The translations under genes and the position numbers were made by a program. A DNA stretch of 29,660 nt from Triparma columacea (lineage: Eukaryota > Sar > Bolidophyceae > Parmales > Triparmaceae), in contig BRYA01000418.1 in the NCBI GenBank assembly GCA_030267965.1, positions 45,634 through 75,293 of the forward strand. The letters are read 5' to 3'. This document shows positions 9,501 to 21,300 of the stretch, piece after piece. The notes below the pieces were generated by a model. The model made no database searches. It saw only the letters and a list, made by a program, of their open reading frames with translations, and was not told where the DNA came from. Position 1 is the first letter of the stretch, and each line of letters begins with the position of its first letter.

Positions 9501-12500
9501 CATCGGCGGGCCACTGAGTGACATCTACCTGGAACCGATAAGGAAGAACGTGAAGTTCATGATTTATCCCAGGGTCAGAACAGAGAAGAGGCAGTTCTGG
9601 GCCGGCGCGCTCGCGATCCAGACTCGGTACAGGATGGTCTGCGTACGGAACCACTTTGTCATAATGAAGGCCTCTTCTGTCATGATTCAGAGCATATGGA
9701 GGATGTGGGTCGAGAGGAAGGAATACGCTAGGCTGAGGCGCCACGCTATCCTGATTGAGAGTATGGCAAGGATGGTGGTCAAAAAATGGAAGTACAGGAG
9801 ACTGCTGAAGTCGGCCGGCATCGCGCAGAGAATCTTCAGAGGGTACAGGGCAAAGCTCAGGTTCATAATCCTTCTGAAAAAGTACAGGGTGGAGATCGAG
9901 AGGCGCCTCTCGATGCCTCCTCGTATTCAACGCGCATGGAGGATTAAGGTTGCGAAACGTCGTGTCCAAGCTCTCAGAGACGACCAGCAAGAGCTTTATG
10001 ATGCCGCAGTTCGTCTGCAATGCTTCTGGTACAAGCATCAGGGGGAGTTCCCTCGATTTGTTCTTCTCGGTGTTCTCAGAGAAACCGACAAGCTCGAGCA
10101 GGAGTTTGAGAAACAAATCAAGCGCTATGGGAAGGAGGCACTGGCGAGGAAGATCCAAAGATATTACAGGGGCCACCTGCGCATGAGGCACGAGAAGGGG
10201 GCAGTGAGGATTCAGTGCATGGCCAGGAATGCCGCAGGAACCAACCTCGTCGCTCGCCTCAGGTTGGAGAAGTGGGCCAATAGAAAGCTGAGGTGCTGGG
10301 CTAGAGTCATGATGAAAAAGCGGAACAAGGCAAGTAGAAAGATCGCCTTTGCGTTCTGGAGGGGCAAGAAAGGCAGGTTCCTTAACCACCTCAAGGTCAT
10401 GAATGACCGGATGGAAAAAGAGGAGCGGAGAATTAGGAGGAAGAAGCTCAACTACCACGCTTCAATCCTCCAGGCGGTCGTTCACGGCGTCTGGACGAGA
10501 AGGATAATCAAGAGGACTGTCGAAACCATGAAGATCCAGAGAGTTGGTCGGGGATTCCTCGGCCGCAGAAAGGCTTTGGCCCGCTTGCGTTCAATTCAGT
10601 CTGCCGTGGCCACCTCCTTCATATCCAGGATGGCCCACGAGGCTGAGATTAAGGAGATTTACAGGATTAAGAAGGTCAAGAAACAATCTGCCACTGACAT
10701 CGAACGGTGCTGGAGGGGACACGCCGTGAGGGATAGGCTGTGGAGGGAGAAGGAGGACAGGAGGATCAGGGACGAGGCGGCCACTGTGCTCCAGAGGAAG
10801 TATAGGAAGATGCTCCAGGTGAAACGGGCTCGCGCAAAAATCCTCCATATGAAGAGAGCGCTGACCAACCCCTTCCGAGAGTACACATCAATTTGCGATC
10901 TCGTAAAGGAATGCATCTCAAGAACCGACCTAAAGTTCAATCCCCATAAGGTAATATGTGGGGCCAGTCTGCAGACTTTGTGCTACAGGCTGCACATTTT
11001 AGATGACGTCTACCCCCTTCTGGAGAAGGCCCACATCCACACAACTCATCAGCTCCTTCAAATGACTGATACAGAGCTCGAGAACATCGGTATTAAGGAG
11101 GAGATCCACGGGAAGAGGGCAACTGGGATCAAGAATGCCGACCACTTGAGAAGCGTTTTGGTTGCTCTGGGGAAGGACCCCCATGGCGAGCTTTCGAAGT
11201 TCGAGCGCAAGTGCCATGACGACTACAATCTCTGTCCATCTGGAAAACAGCATAAATCTCAAGCCGTGAGGAAAGTCTTCGAGGAGATATATGGCGATAG
11301 ATTTGCAGCTCGTGCCGCCAACTTTGCAGTTGGTGCCGTTCTTGAGAAGCCTCTATCCGCCTTGAAGCTGGCTCGGTTCTTCTCACTCCACGACACCCCT
11401 GGTCTCGCGAAGGAGCACGTTGAGGACCTGCTCAAGCACGACATTAAGCACTACGAAGTTGAATTCGACGACCGCAGAGTGGAGGAAGCCCTTGACACAA
11501 TGCTGTACGCTGCCGAGACTACCAAACTGTTAGTCAAGGGGCACCCAGGACTGTACTACAAGGTGGTCCAAAACCTTGACCTTGTCGAGGGGGATATGCT
11601 GAGGAAGAAGCAGGAGCTCAAGAATCACCCATCTGCGCTGCAGATCAGAAACCAACACAAGAGGGAGAGGCTTGGGGTCGAAAGGCTCTATCAGCTTCTT
11701 GAAGATATCAGAGAACTTGACGAGGCCGCAAGGGTTTTCCAGAGAGCTGCTAGAGGGTTCAACGCCGGTAGGATAATGAAACTGGCCAGGGAGAAGAAAT
11801 TTGTTGAGTCAGTGAAGGAGGATTACCTCTTCCAACGAAATAACAACCACGTTCTTGATATTTGGAAGGAGGACAGGAGAAAGGAGAAGGAAGAATACGA
11901 CAGGAAGTACCAGGAGTGGCTGAAGGAAGAGGAGCGGAAGAGGATCGAGTTCGCCTTAAAGGACATCCTTCGTGAGGGCTGGAGAGAGGAGTGGAGGGAG
12001 AACGAGCAGGAGAACGACGCCGGGGAGGGCTACACAATGTACGTCAAGGAAGAGAAGAAGAGAATCAGCAGAAGGCAAAGGGAAGAGCAGGGCCTGCCGC
12101 AGGATCAGACCCATATTACGGAAATTCTTGAGAAGATCGATAAGCCCATCTACGCGTACGAAGACTGGATGGCAACATTGGTTATGCAGAGACTTGCAAG
12201 AATCTACATGGCCAAGACAATGGTGAAAAGAATCAAGAGGGAGAGGCTCCGGAAAGAAAAGGAGGAGCAAGAGAAGAAGAAGTGGGAGGAGCTCCAGAAG
12301 CAGAGGAAACAGCTCGTGACGCTCAAGTTCAAACTTGACGTCGTCAAGGTGGAAGATGACATCTGGGAGAATTTCGACCCCAGCTGCATTAGGCTGGCAG
12401 AGGATACGTGGGACAGCACTGTCGACGAAGAGACCGACGAGAACAGCGATGAAGAGTCCGACACCGACGTCCCGACGGTCGGAGGTTCAAGTGCCGGAAT

Positions 12501-15500
12501 GAGTAAGAAGAAGACCGATCATGCACACTTCAAGCCCAAGTACTTCTACGATGACCCCAACGAGGAGACCAAAGACGCCTTCTTGGTCGAGATGGAGTCT
12601 CTGGTGGACACCGAGACGGCCATTGAGATCGGGAGCGTCGTGCAAGCGAAGTTCAACGGCGGGGAAATTTACTACGGTGGTGTTGTCTTTCAGGTCAACC
12701 CTACAACCTTCATTAGCACGCAGGGTACCAAGACGTACCCCAAGGACACCTTTGGGATCCTGTACGACGACGGGGACTGGGAGCCGGATGTGCACAAGAG
12801 CGATATCAGGGTGGTCAAGCTTAAGGAGGGCATGAAGGTGGAGGCAAGGTTCGGCGGGCACGAGGCTTACTTTCCAGGAACTGTGACGGGGACAAACACG
12901 AGGGACGGGAAGATCCTAAGTTACCATGTGACCTACGACGATGGCTCCGAAGAGAAGGCTGTCAGGAGAAGCAGGATTAAGGTTGGGGAAGATATCATCA
13001 AGGAAATCGATACCAAGCTCGCCAACCTTTACAGGGAGCACAAAGCCCTCTCGAAAAGAAAGAAGGAGACCAGGGACAAGCAGATGGCAAAGTGGTTCGA
13101 CAGGATGGACATGATCGACAACCTTCTTGAGGAATACGAGGAGTTATCAGAAGTTTCGGTCTACGACAGGGACAAGGATGACCAGATCAAGCATGTTACC
13201 GAAATCTTCATTGAAGACTGGACGCCTCAGGACTACGTCAAAAACACCAAGGGTCCCGACTTTGGCTTCATGGGCAAGAGCGATTGCGCCGACCTAACGA
13301 AGACAAAGCTCAATATAGCCAAGTTCAAGGAATTGGGAAAGAAACTCTTTGACCTAGTCAGGCCCCAGGTTAGGTGCACTTCGACCCTCCAGTACACCAA
13401 AATGCCGCTGCCGTATGGATGGAGGGAATTCAGACACTTTGGGAACATTGCAGGCTACGAGAACGCCATCACAGGAGAGAGAAGGGGAATCGCAGACATT
13501 CCAACGTTTACTTTTCAGGAGGACCTGGCTTGCAGGAGGCTGCAAAGCCAGTGGAGAGCACTGGAGGGCAAGAGGGAATTCCAGAAAAAGCTCACGAACC
13601 AGTCCATTCTTTCTGTCCTCAATCTTTCCGTGGAGGAGGCGAAGAAGAAGTGCTGGCTAGGTTACAACCAGGAGGGAATGACGCTGGAAATGTGGCTCAC
13701 TCGCCTGGGACTTGGAGAGATGGTGCACGAGTGCATGGAGAGGTATTCCAAGGATGTGAGGAAGAAAGGCGGGGGGAGGAGGACCAGTAGTGCTGACGGG
13801 CATGGTCATAGTCACGACAGGAGAATGAGCAGGTTTGGTGCCACTGACGAAATCAGGAGGCTGAGCCAAATGATCGTCGCCAGCGGAGTGGATGGCAAAG
13901 AGGTTAGTGAGGTGGGAAGTGCGATGGTTGGGGCGAGGAAGGCGAGCGTCATGGGCGGCAGTAGGGGGAGGCAGAGCGTCATGGGCGGCAGCAGGGGAAG
14001 GCAGAGCATTGTGGGGGGAGGCAGCAGAGAGAGGCAGAGCATGATGGGCAGCAGGGGGAGGCAGAGCGTGATTGGCAGCAGGGGGAGGCAGGGCTCCGTA
14101 ATGTCGCCCAGTCATGGGAGGAGGACAACCAGTGCGAGCCCGGACGGGGGAATGAGAACGAGCAGCGCTGGTGGGGCGAGGAGGAGGACCAATTCGCAGG
14201 GGAGTGACGGTGGGAGCAGGAGGGGCAGCAGACCTGGGACTGTAGACGATCACCATGTTGCCGAGGCGGACGGAGTTGACGACAGCATTCTGACGCTGAA
14301 GATTTTCCTGAGGAGATGCGAAAGTGACAGGTGGCTCGAGAATATAGGGTTCACTAGGGAGGCCGACAGGAGGGCCATCAAGGACATGAAGCACGGGGGC
14401 CTGGAGGCGAAACAAAAGTTTAAGTTCCTCAACTACTACAAGAACTCTTCGGACCCTCGGTCGATAAGGCACTGCGTGGAGGATAGCGAGGACGTGATGA
14501 CGGTGTTAGTTACAAAGAGATACAAAAACAACCCAAAGCGTGTCCATGCCATCGTGCACGAGCTGTGCTCCAGTAAGTTCCCCATCACTGGGGCTCAGGT
14601 GGAGAGGTTCTTCAAAAAATACGACGGCAAGCCTGCGATGGCTCAAGAGAATGTCAGGAAGGAGCTCGTCGACGTAAAGACGACGAGCGGTCGGGCGGAG
14701 GAGAAGGAGTGCTACGAGATTTTGAAGTCTGGGATAAACAGGGTCGGGGTCTTGTTGAATAATTTGGGGGTCGCGGAGCTAACTGCTGCATTGAACGAAG
14801 CCGTCGGGGCAGCTGAGAAGGTGATACAGGACGGGAAGGCTGAGGAGAAGAGGAGAGAGGAGGAGAAGAAGAGGCTGGAGGAGGAGGAGGAGAAGGAGAA
14901 GGAGGAAAAGGAGGAGAAGTTAGAGAAGGGGAGGAGGGAGAGCAAGATGCCGGGTGCTAAGCTCCCCGGAGCTGGAAATAGGAGGTCGAGCGAGGCAGAG
15001 AGGAGAGCTAGTGTTGCTGCGGCGGGTTTGCTCGGGGGAGAGGGAGCGGCGGGTGGGCATAAGCAGCACGTGGTTCACCCCAGCGGGCACGAGGCCAAGG
15101 CGGGGCTGATATTGAGGAGGGACGCGATACAGCTCGTCATCGACTGGTGGAATAGCACGCTGCTGCTGCAGAAGAGGTTCAGGGGTTTCAAGCAGAGGAA
15201 GGCGTATAGGGCCATGCAGGCGGACAGGGCTAGGGCTGCGACGAAGTTGCAGGGGGGCGTGAGGACCTTCATATTCGTCAAAAAGTTGACCAAGTACTTG
15301 CAAAGCCAGTATAACTCTAGCATTGAGCAGCTCTGGAGCGACGAGGAGAGCGCATTTTATTGGTTCGACAAAAGGTCGCAGAGCAGCGTCTGGGAGGAGC
15401 CGAAGGAGCCTTACAGGCCCATGATCAGGGACAAGTTCACGCAGCAGCTAATGCAGGCATGGCCTATACTCGACAAGGCAATCGTTGAGGACCCCGAGGC

Positions 15501-17163
15501 CCCTCCTGGGGTATGCATGATATGCAAGGAGGAGGAGGCAACTCGGATGTGCAACTTTTGCGAGCCAAAGAACAGTAAGATCAAGTGGGGCGACGGATAC
15601 CTGCACACGTGCTTTGTGTGCTTCAGCACGTTCCACAATGATTCGGCTGAGTTGAGGAAGCACACATTCACGGTGACGAAGAACGCCGTTGCGAGGAGCT
15701 TGATTTGCTGCATGTGCGGGGATTTGGCGAACAGGAGGTGCAGGGGAATGGTTATCGCTGACGACGTTAAGGACAAGTTGACTACCGTCGTGGTAGAGGC
15801 GCTGGACCAAGGGGGGGGAGGGAAGGCGAAGGAGAAGGGGGTGGGGGTGTTGGACCAGATTGAAGAGGAGGACTTTGTGGAGGTGGTGAAGGAGAACTTG
15901 GGGCTTGGACACTTGTTCAGCGACGAAAGGATTAAAGCCATGTATAGTGAGTGCAGGGGCAAGTTCAAGGACAAGAGGAGTACGGCCGAGATATGGAAGA
16001 GGTTCCAGGAGCACTTGAACGCGATAAAGGACGAATGCGACGAGAACTACTGCGCCGACTGTTGGGAGAGCACCCACAGCAGGGGTAAGAGGTCGAAGCA
16101 CCAGTGGGTCGGCTTTATGAAGGGGTGCAGGGTCTGTGTGGAGTGCGAAATCCTCCCGGCCGAGAAATTCTGCGAAGTCTGCGAGGACGATTACTGCGGG
16201 GACTGCGCCAAGGACACCCACAGGCACGGGAAGAAGTACAGGCACCCGTTCGTCAACATCGTGGAACCCTTAGAGCCCCAGCAGGTGCATTGCAATAACT
16301 GCGAGTTCCGAGTGGCGACTGAGCAGTGCAAGTTCTGCAAGAAGATGATGTGCGACAGCTGCAACAAGTTCGAGCACCCGGAGTCTTGCTCTGTGAGGCT
16401 AAAGCTGCTCGGGGGGAATAAGGCAGACATGAGCCATGCCATCACGTGTGCGGTGTGCGAGAAGCCCCCTGATGTCATGTGCGAGCAGTGCGGGGACGTG
16501 TACTGCAGCGTGAAGTGGATGGGCAACCCTGGGTGCTTCAGGAAGACCCACATGAAGGGCAACAGGAAGGAGCACAAGCTGGTACCGTACACGTTCCTCG
16601 AGGATAGGAGGAGGCACGAGGAAGAGGAGGCCGAGAAGGCGAGGAGGGCCCACGAAGCGAGGCTGGAGAAGATGAGGATAGAGAAGGAGAAGAGGGAGGC
16701 TCTGGAGAGGAACCTGATCGAGAAGGCCGAGGCAAGGAAGAAGAAGCTAGCCTTGGACGCACAGAGCGAGTTCGAGACAAGGCACACCGGGAGGCTCCAG
16801 GCAGCAGCGGCCAAAAAGTGGAGCAAGTACCTGCCCGCCCTCTTCGGGGGGGGGAAGAAGAACATGGAAAATATGATCATGAACATGCCCACCGTGGACC
16901 AGATGAATGAGCAGATGAGGCAGGCGAAGGACGAGTACGACAAGGCGCTCCTGGAAAGGGAGCAAAGCGGGAAGGTCTTGCAGGTCAACCCGCACGCGCC
17001 GCCGATCGAGAACGTTCTGGTCAGGGCAAAGGCAGAGGAGGAAATGAGGCAGAAGCTTAAGAAGGAGAAGGAGAACAAGGCGAGGGAGAAGGCCGCAAAG
17101 GAGAAGGCGAAGAACAAAGAGGGGGAGGGGAAGGGGGGGGGGGCGGCGGTGAAGGCGAAGTAA
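6536..17163 (+). CDS. Giant IQ-array / Tudor-like / WW / B-box-like zinc scaffold protein (about 3443 aa)
   Basis: Exons 6536..7461, 7563..7707, 7808..8893 and 8989..17163 give 3444 codons including the stop. All introns are about 95-101 bp with GTGAGA donors and CAG/TAG acceptors. Residues 1-860 are largely disordered and Ser/Pro-rich. Residues about 860-1350 carry many IQ-like motifs (for example IQRYYRG and IQRVGRGFLGRR) with Sfi1-like Trp spacing, which suggests binding of calmodulin or centrin. A SAM-like helical region follows at about 1350-1447. Two Tudor-like beta modules lie at about 1930-2053, each with a YDDG motif. A possible WW-like segment lies near 2191-2225, then RGRQS repeats (about 2374-2423), an acidic/basic coil near 2670, more IQ motifs near 2777-2820 and a clearer WW domain at about 2833-2865. 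About five B-box-like Cys/His zinc modules span 2894-3254, and the C-terminus is a Lys/Glu coiled coil. No catalytic domain is seen. A cytoskeletal, basal-body or flagellar scaffold is the best inference. It is convergent with the next gene, 33 bp between stops. Confidence 0.9.
13951..14097 (+). repeat. Coding minisatellite, five units of about 27-30 bp (GSRGRQS)
   Basis: Five tandem imperfect units encode variants of M-G-G-S-R-G-R-Q-S-V inside the giant protein. The unit shrinks by whole codons, so the frame is kept. The segment is Ser/Arg/Gly-rich, presumably disordered and possibly phosphorylated. Confidence 0.85.
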
Positions 17164-17196
17164 GGGGTGGTGTTGTTGTTATCCTTAAATGCCATT

Positions 17197-18087
17197 TTAG
17201 TTAGGTTGTGTGTGGGTCATATATATAGAGAGAGCNNNNNNNATTAGCTTCGCGTCCTCCTGTTTCTTCTTTTCCCCTCCCCCCCCCCCCCCCTCCCCCC
17301 CTATCCTCTCCCCCCTCCCCTCCATGACCTCCCCTAAATCCCACTCGACATCAATACCACCGCCATTCCTCAAACCTGTATCTCCCCTGATTGTAACCCT
17401 CCTGTAGTCACTTGGGCCCCCCTGCTCAAGTTCCCTCACTAAGCTCTCTAAATCCGTTACTCGTGGCACGCAATCACCGCCGGAGGGGAACGATTTCTGT
17501 AATGTTGAAAGTGAGAAAAACATTACCAGCATCTCCGAGTCCCCTGAGCCCACTCTAACCCTCTCATCAAAGAACAAAGGCACGGCGCCGTTACCTGCAT
17601 TTATCGACGGTAGCTTATCGCTCTTCACGTCCTTGAGTAATTTTCTAGCGTCAGCAACGGCGATGGGGTCAGGTTTAATTTTGAGGCCATGAGAGAGGCC
17701 GAGGAAGTACCCATGGCCGAAAGGGCAGTCCGCTAGGGAGTAGGTTGAAGCTGGATCAACGGAGGCAGAGGCACGCATGTCGAAGATGGCGCGCTCGGCG
17801 CGGAGACGAGTGGGGAAGAGGCCGAGGGACTTTACTATGGTTGGGACAGGATTAGTTTTGGTCTCCTTGACGACGCCGTACATGTCGAGAATATCCAACT
17901 TCTTGGAGATGTCTGTTACGGGCAATTTGGGGACTTGGAGGGGCAGAGAGGAGTAGGATTGGGGCGCAGGTTGGAGAAGGAGGGTCGGGGCAAGCTTTAG
18001 GAAGGTCTGACGGGGCATGATGTACGCCTTTGTGACAGCGAGTAGGAAGAAAAGGATGACTATGACTTTAGCAGCGGATTCGATCAT
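17197..18087 (-). CDS. Unrecognised protein with signal-peptide-like N-terminus; 3' end crosses an assembly gap
   Basis: A single open frame of about 296 codons starts at ATG 18087 (MIESAAKVIVILFFLLAV). The hydrophobic segment at about 7-18 is a strong signal-peptide candidate. The residues after it (TKA, then YIMPRQTF, Arg and Lys but no acidic residues) resemble the bipartite plastid presequence of algae with secondary plastids, where an aromatic residue follows the signal cleavage site. That targeting is an inference. The body (about 50-220) looks folded, with a Cys-Pro-Phe-Gly-His-Gly motif near 120, but I recognise no family. The last 30 or so codons are Gly-rich and include the 7-N gap at 17236..17242, so the true C-terminus, and even its frame, is uncertain. 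Confidence 0.6.
   Translation of the reverse strand: MIESAAKVIVILFFLLAVTKAYIMPRQTFLKLAPTLLLQPAPQSYSSLPLQVPKLPVTDISKKLDILDMYGVVKETKTNPVPTIVKSLGLFPTRLRAERAIFDMRASASVDPASTYSLADCPFGHGYFLGLSHGLKIKPDPIAVADARKLLKDVKSDKLPSINAGNGAVPLFFDERVRVGSGDSEMLVMFFSLSTLQKSFPSGGDCVPRVTDLESLVRELEQGGPSDYRRVTIRGDTGLRNGGGIDVEWDLGEVMEGRGERIGGEGGGGGGEKKKQEDAKLXXXALSIYMTHTQPN
17236..17242. other. Assembly gap (7 N)
   Basis: Seven undetermined bases lie between an AT/GA-rich stretch and a long C-rich tract. Both flanks are low-complexity, so the real length may differ from seven. Confidence 0.99.
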
Positions 18088-18398
18088 ATTTTTGTAAAGA
18101 TTTATTTTTCGTTCTATCAGGATGATTGATTAACGTAACCGAACGATCCTTATTGCCTTGGCTTTTGTTTTGGCTTTCTGACAAGGTTTGGTCAATTTCG
18201 TTTATCGATTTCATCCATCTCCCTATGCGCTTTACAACTTATATGTGAGTTAAATTTGGCTTTTGGTGACAACATTTCACTCTATGTACTAATACAAATG
18301 CGCGTCAAGCACCGTATAAAAAATAAAAACATTCTCACTCCGCATCCGCCACCTTCTCTATCCTAAAATTCTCCCTCCTCAAACTCAGAGTGAACATT
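18088..18398. promoter_or_regulatory. Divergent intergenic region upstream of PreP and the gene at 17197-18087
   Basis: This is 311 bp of AT-rich sequence with no supportable ORF. Apart from the TATA box at 18315 I see no clear element. It must serve as promoter for both divergent genes. Confidence 0.6.
18315..18322 (+). promoter_or_regulatory. TATA box of the presequence protease gene
   Basis: TATAAAAA lies 84 bp upstream of the ATG in an otherwise mixed sequence. It is followed by a pyrimidine-rich stretch near 18345-18380 suitable for transcription initiation. It is the best TATA match in the divergent region. Confidence 0.55.
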
Positions 18399-21300
18399 AT
18401 GTTATCGTTGGCTATCCTTTCTCGGACAGGCAACCGGGCTGGTGCGTTCGTTGTGCATGCCAAGAGCTCCAGGTGAGATTAAAGGACAATGTCGTAGACT
18501 TTGAGCCGTCGAGTCATTTGGGAGGAAGATTGGATGACAAGTTAAAGAACGGACGTGGTGTAGAGGAGGACTGGAATCACAGTAGATTTCAACAGCAGGC
18601 GTCTTATTTACGGAGAGAAGCCTGCCTGTCGATTTTGAGAGGGTGGGGGGGAGAGGGGGTGTTGTTATTTGTTCCACTGATATGATCCACTGATATGAAG
18701 TGCCCCACCTACAACCCCACCTCACCCCTCATTGCTCGCCGCTCCGCCCCCCAGTCGCGTCCCGTGGTCCACCCGTAGCTGCTCTGCTCTAGCCTCAACT
18801 GCTTCCTCCGATGTCCTCGAGAAGCTGACCTCCTCCATGTCCGTCACCCACCCCGCCTTTGACATTGTTGACTCTGACGTCGTAAAAGAGTATGGTGCCT
18901 ACTGCACCATGTACCAGCACAAGAAGTCCGGCGCACAGATCCTCTCCGTCGCGGCTGACGATGACAACAAGGTGTTCGGTATTACCTTTCGTACCCCCCC
19001 CACCGACTCTACCGGGGTCGCCCACATCCTCGAGCACTCCGTCCTGTGCGGCTCCCGCAAGTACCCCACCAAGGAGCCCTTCGTCGAGCTTATCAAGGGT
19101 TCCCTCAACACCTTTCTCAACGCCTTCACCTACCCAGACCGCACCTGCTACCCGGTGGCCTCCCAGAACACCAAGGACTTCTACAACCTCGTCAACGTGT
19201 ACCTAGACGCCGTCCTCCACCCGAGGGCCACGAACGACCCGTACGTCCATGCTCAGGAGGGCTGGCACCTCGAGCTCGAGGACAAGGCTGACGATCTCGT
19301 TTACAAGGGCGTTGTCTACAACGAGATGAAGGGAGTCTACTCCAGCCCGGACAGCCTGCTAGGTAGGGAGAGCCAGAGGTCCCTCTTCCCGGACAACACG
19401 TATGGTGTCGACTCGGGGGGAGACCCGAGGGTTATACCGAACTTGAGCTTCGAGGACTTCACGGACTTCCACAAAACAAAGTACGATCCCAGCAACAGCA
19501 GAATTTTCTTTTACGGAGACGATGACGTCAGCAAAAGGCTCGAGATCCTCGACGAGTACCTGAGTGACTTCACTGACAAGGGCACTGCGAGCTCGACCAA
19601 GATCGAATGGCAGAAGAAGACGTTCACCTCGCCCAAGAGAGAGACCCACCCCTACCCCACGACTCCCGACCAGCCCCAGACCCACATGGTGAACGTGAAC
19701 TGGCTGCTCAACGACGAGGCTCTCAGCGAGGACGAGCTCCTCGCCCTCAACGTTCTGGACCACCTGCTCCTCAGCACCCCTAGCAGCGTGCTCAGGAAGA
19801 CGCTGATGGAGAGCGGGCTGGGAGACAGCATTACCGGAGGGGGGCTAAGCGACGAGCTTCTCCAGGCGACCTTCAGCATTGGCCTGAAGGGCATCGCAAA
19901 GGATGACGTGAGCAAGGTCGAGGAACTCATCCACGAGACTCTGGCCAAGGTCACCCTGGAAGGCTTCGAGGACGACGCCATCGCGGCGTCCATGAACAGC
20001 ATCGAGTTCCAGCTCCGCGAGTTCAACACCGGCAGCTTCCCCAGGGGCCTCAGCCTGATGCTCGGGAGCATGAGCAACTGGATCTACGAGAGGGACCCCA
20101 CCAGCAACATAAAGTTCGAGGCCGCCCTCGCCAAGCTCAAGGCCGACCTGGACGAGAGGGGCGACAAGGTCTTCACCGAACTACTTAATAAGTTCCTGAT
20201 CAAGAACACGCACAGGTCGACTATCGAGATGACCCCGGACACGACACTAGAGGCCAAGCAGGTGGAGGAAGAGAAGAAAGTTCTCAAGGAGATCAAGGCG
20301 AAGATGACTGACAGCGAGGTGAGGACTGGGGGATGAAACGTTTGATGCGATAAACACCTTGCGCTGCACGTGCATACGCACGCACGCACACACGGACGCA
20401 CGCACACACAAAAGTATATTTCAAAAACACTCACGCAACCCTTTCCACGGCACGCCGCAGCTCGACGAGATCATCGAGAAGACCGCCGAGCTCAAGAGGC
20501 TCCAGGCCCTCGAGGACACCCCCGAGGCCATCGCCACCATCCCCAGCCTCACGCTGAGCGACCTCGACAAGGACGTCAAGGAGTACCCCATCGCTGTGAC
20601 CCCGAACCACGCCGACACTGGAATCACGGTAGTCACGAACAAGATGGTGTCCACGTCTGGGATTCTTTACGCCACCCTCGCAGTCGACGTCAGCGACGTC
20701 CCCCTCTCGGACGTTCCCCTCATCCCCCTCTTTACCCGCGTTGCCATGGAGACCGGGGCGGGGGAGTACGACGACGTCCAGCTTAGTAGGAGGATCGGAA
20801 CCTACACAGGAGGAGTCTCGGTGAGGATGAGCACTAGCGGGATTATGGAGAACGACGAAGACAACAAGGTGGGGGACGGGTCCAAGTTCACGAGCAAGAT
20901 CTTCGTGAAGGGCAAGGCCACGGCGGACAACGCGGATAAATTGTTGGAGATTTTCAACCTCGTCCTCACAGACAGCAAACTTGACAGCCAGGCTAAGATT
21001 ATCGAGATGCTGAAGGAGACAAGGTCCAGAGTCGAGAGCTCCATCCAGGGTAGCGGCCACAGGTGAGAGGAGGAGGATTGCGTCGAGCTGGACGGCTTCT
21101 CAGTTCTAACCCACCTTTCGTTTCTTCGCGCTTAGCTACGCGAACTCTAGGCTCATGTCGAGGTATTCGGTGAATGGATTCATCGCGGAGCAGACTGGCG
21201 GTATCACGTACTTGAAGAGCGTTAAAAAGTACCTGGACATGGCGGAGAACGACTTCCCAGCACTGCTTAAGAAGCTTGAGGGCATCAGGAGCACCATCCT

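Noticed and set aside
9484..10458. Long open frame on the minus strand opposite the giant gene
   Set aside because: It is the mirror frame of an IQ-rich coding exon. Its composition (Leu/Pro/His) is what the reverse of Arg/Lys/Glu codons gives, and it has no domain.
16191..17195. Hydrophobic 334-codon minus-strand frame that looks like a membrane protein
   Set aside because: It is antisense to the Lys/Glu-rich C-terminus of the giant protein, and GAG/AAG codons read backwards as Leu/Phe/Ser. It is an artefact of composition.
20359..20460. Continuous frame upstream of PreP exon 3
   Set aside because: It is the translated CA-rich intron. A GTGAG donor at 20319 and an acceptor at 20460 join the PreP halves in phase.
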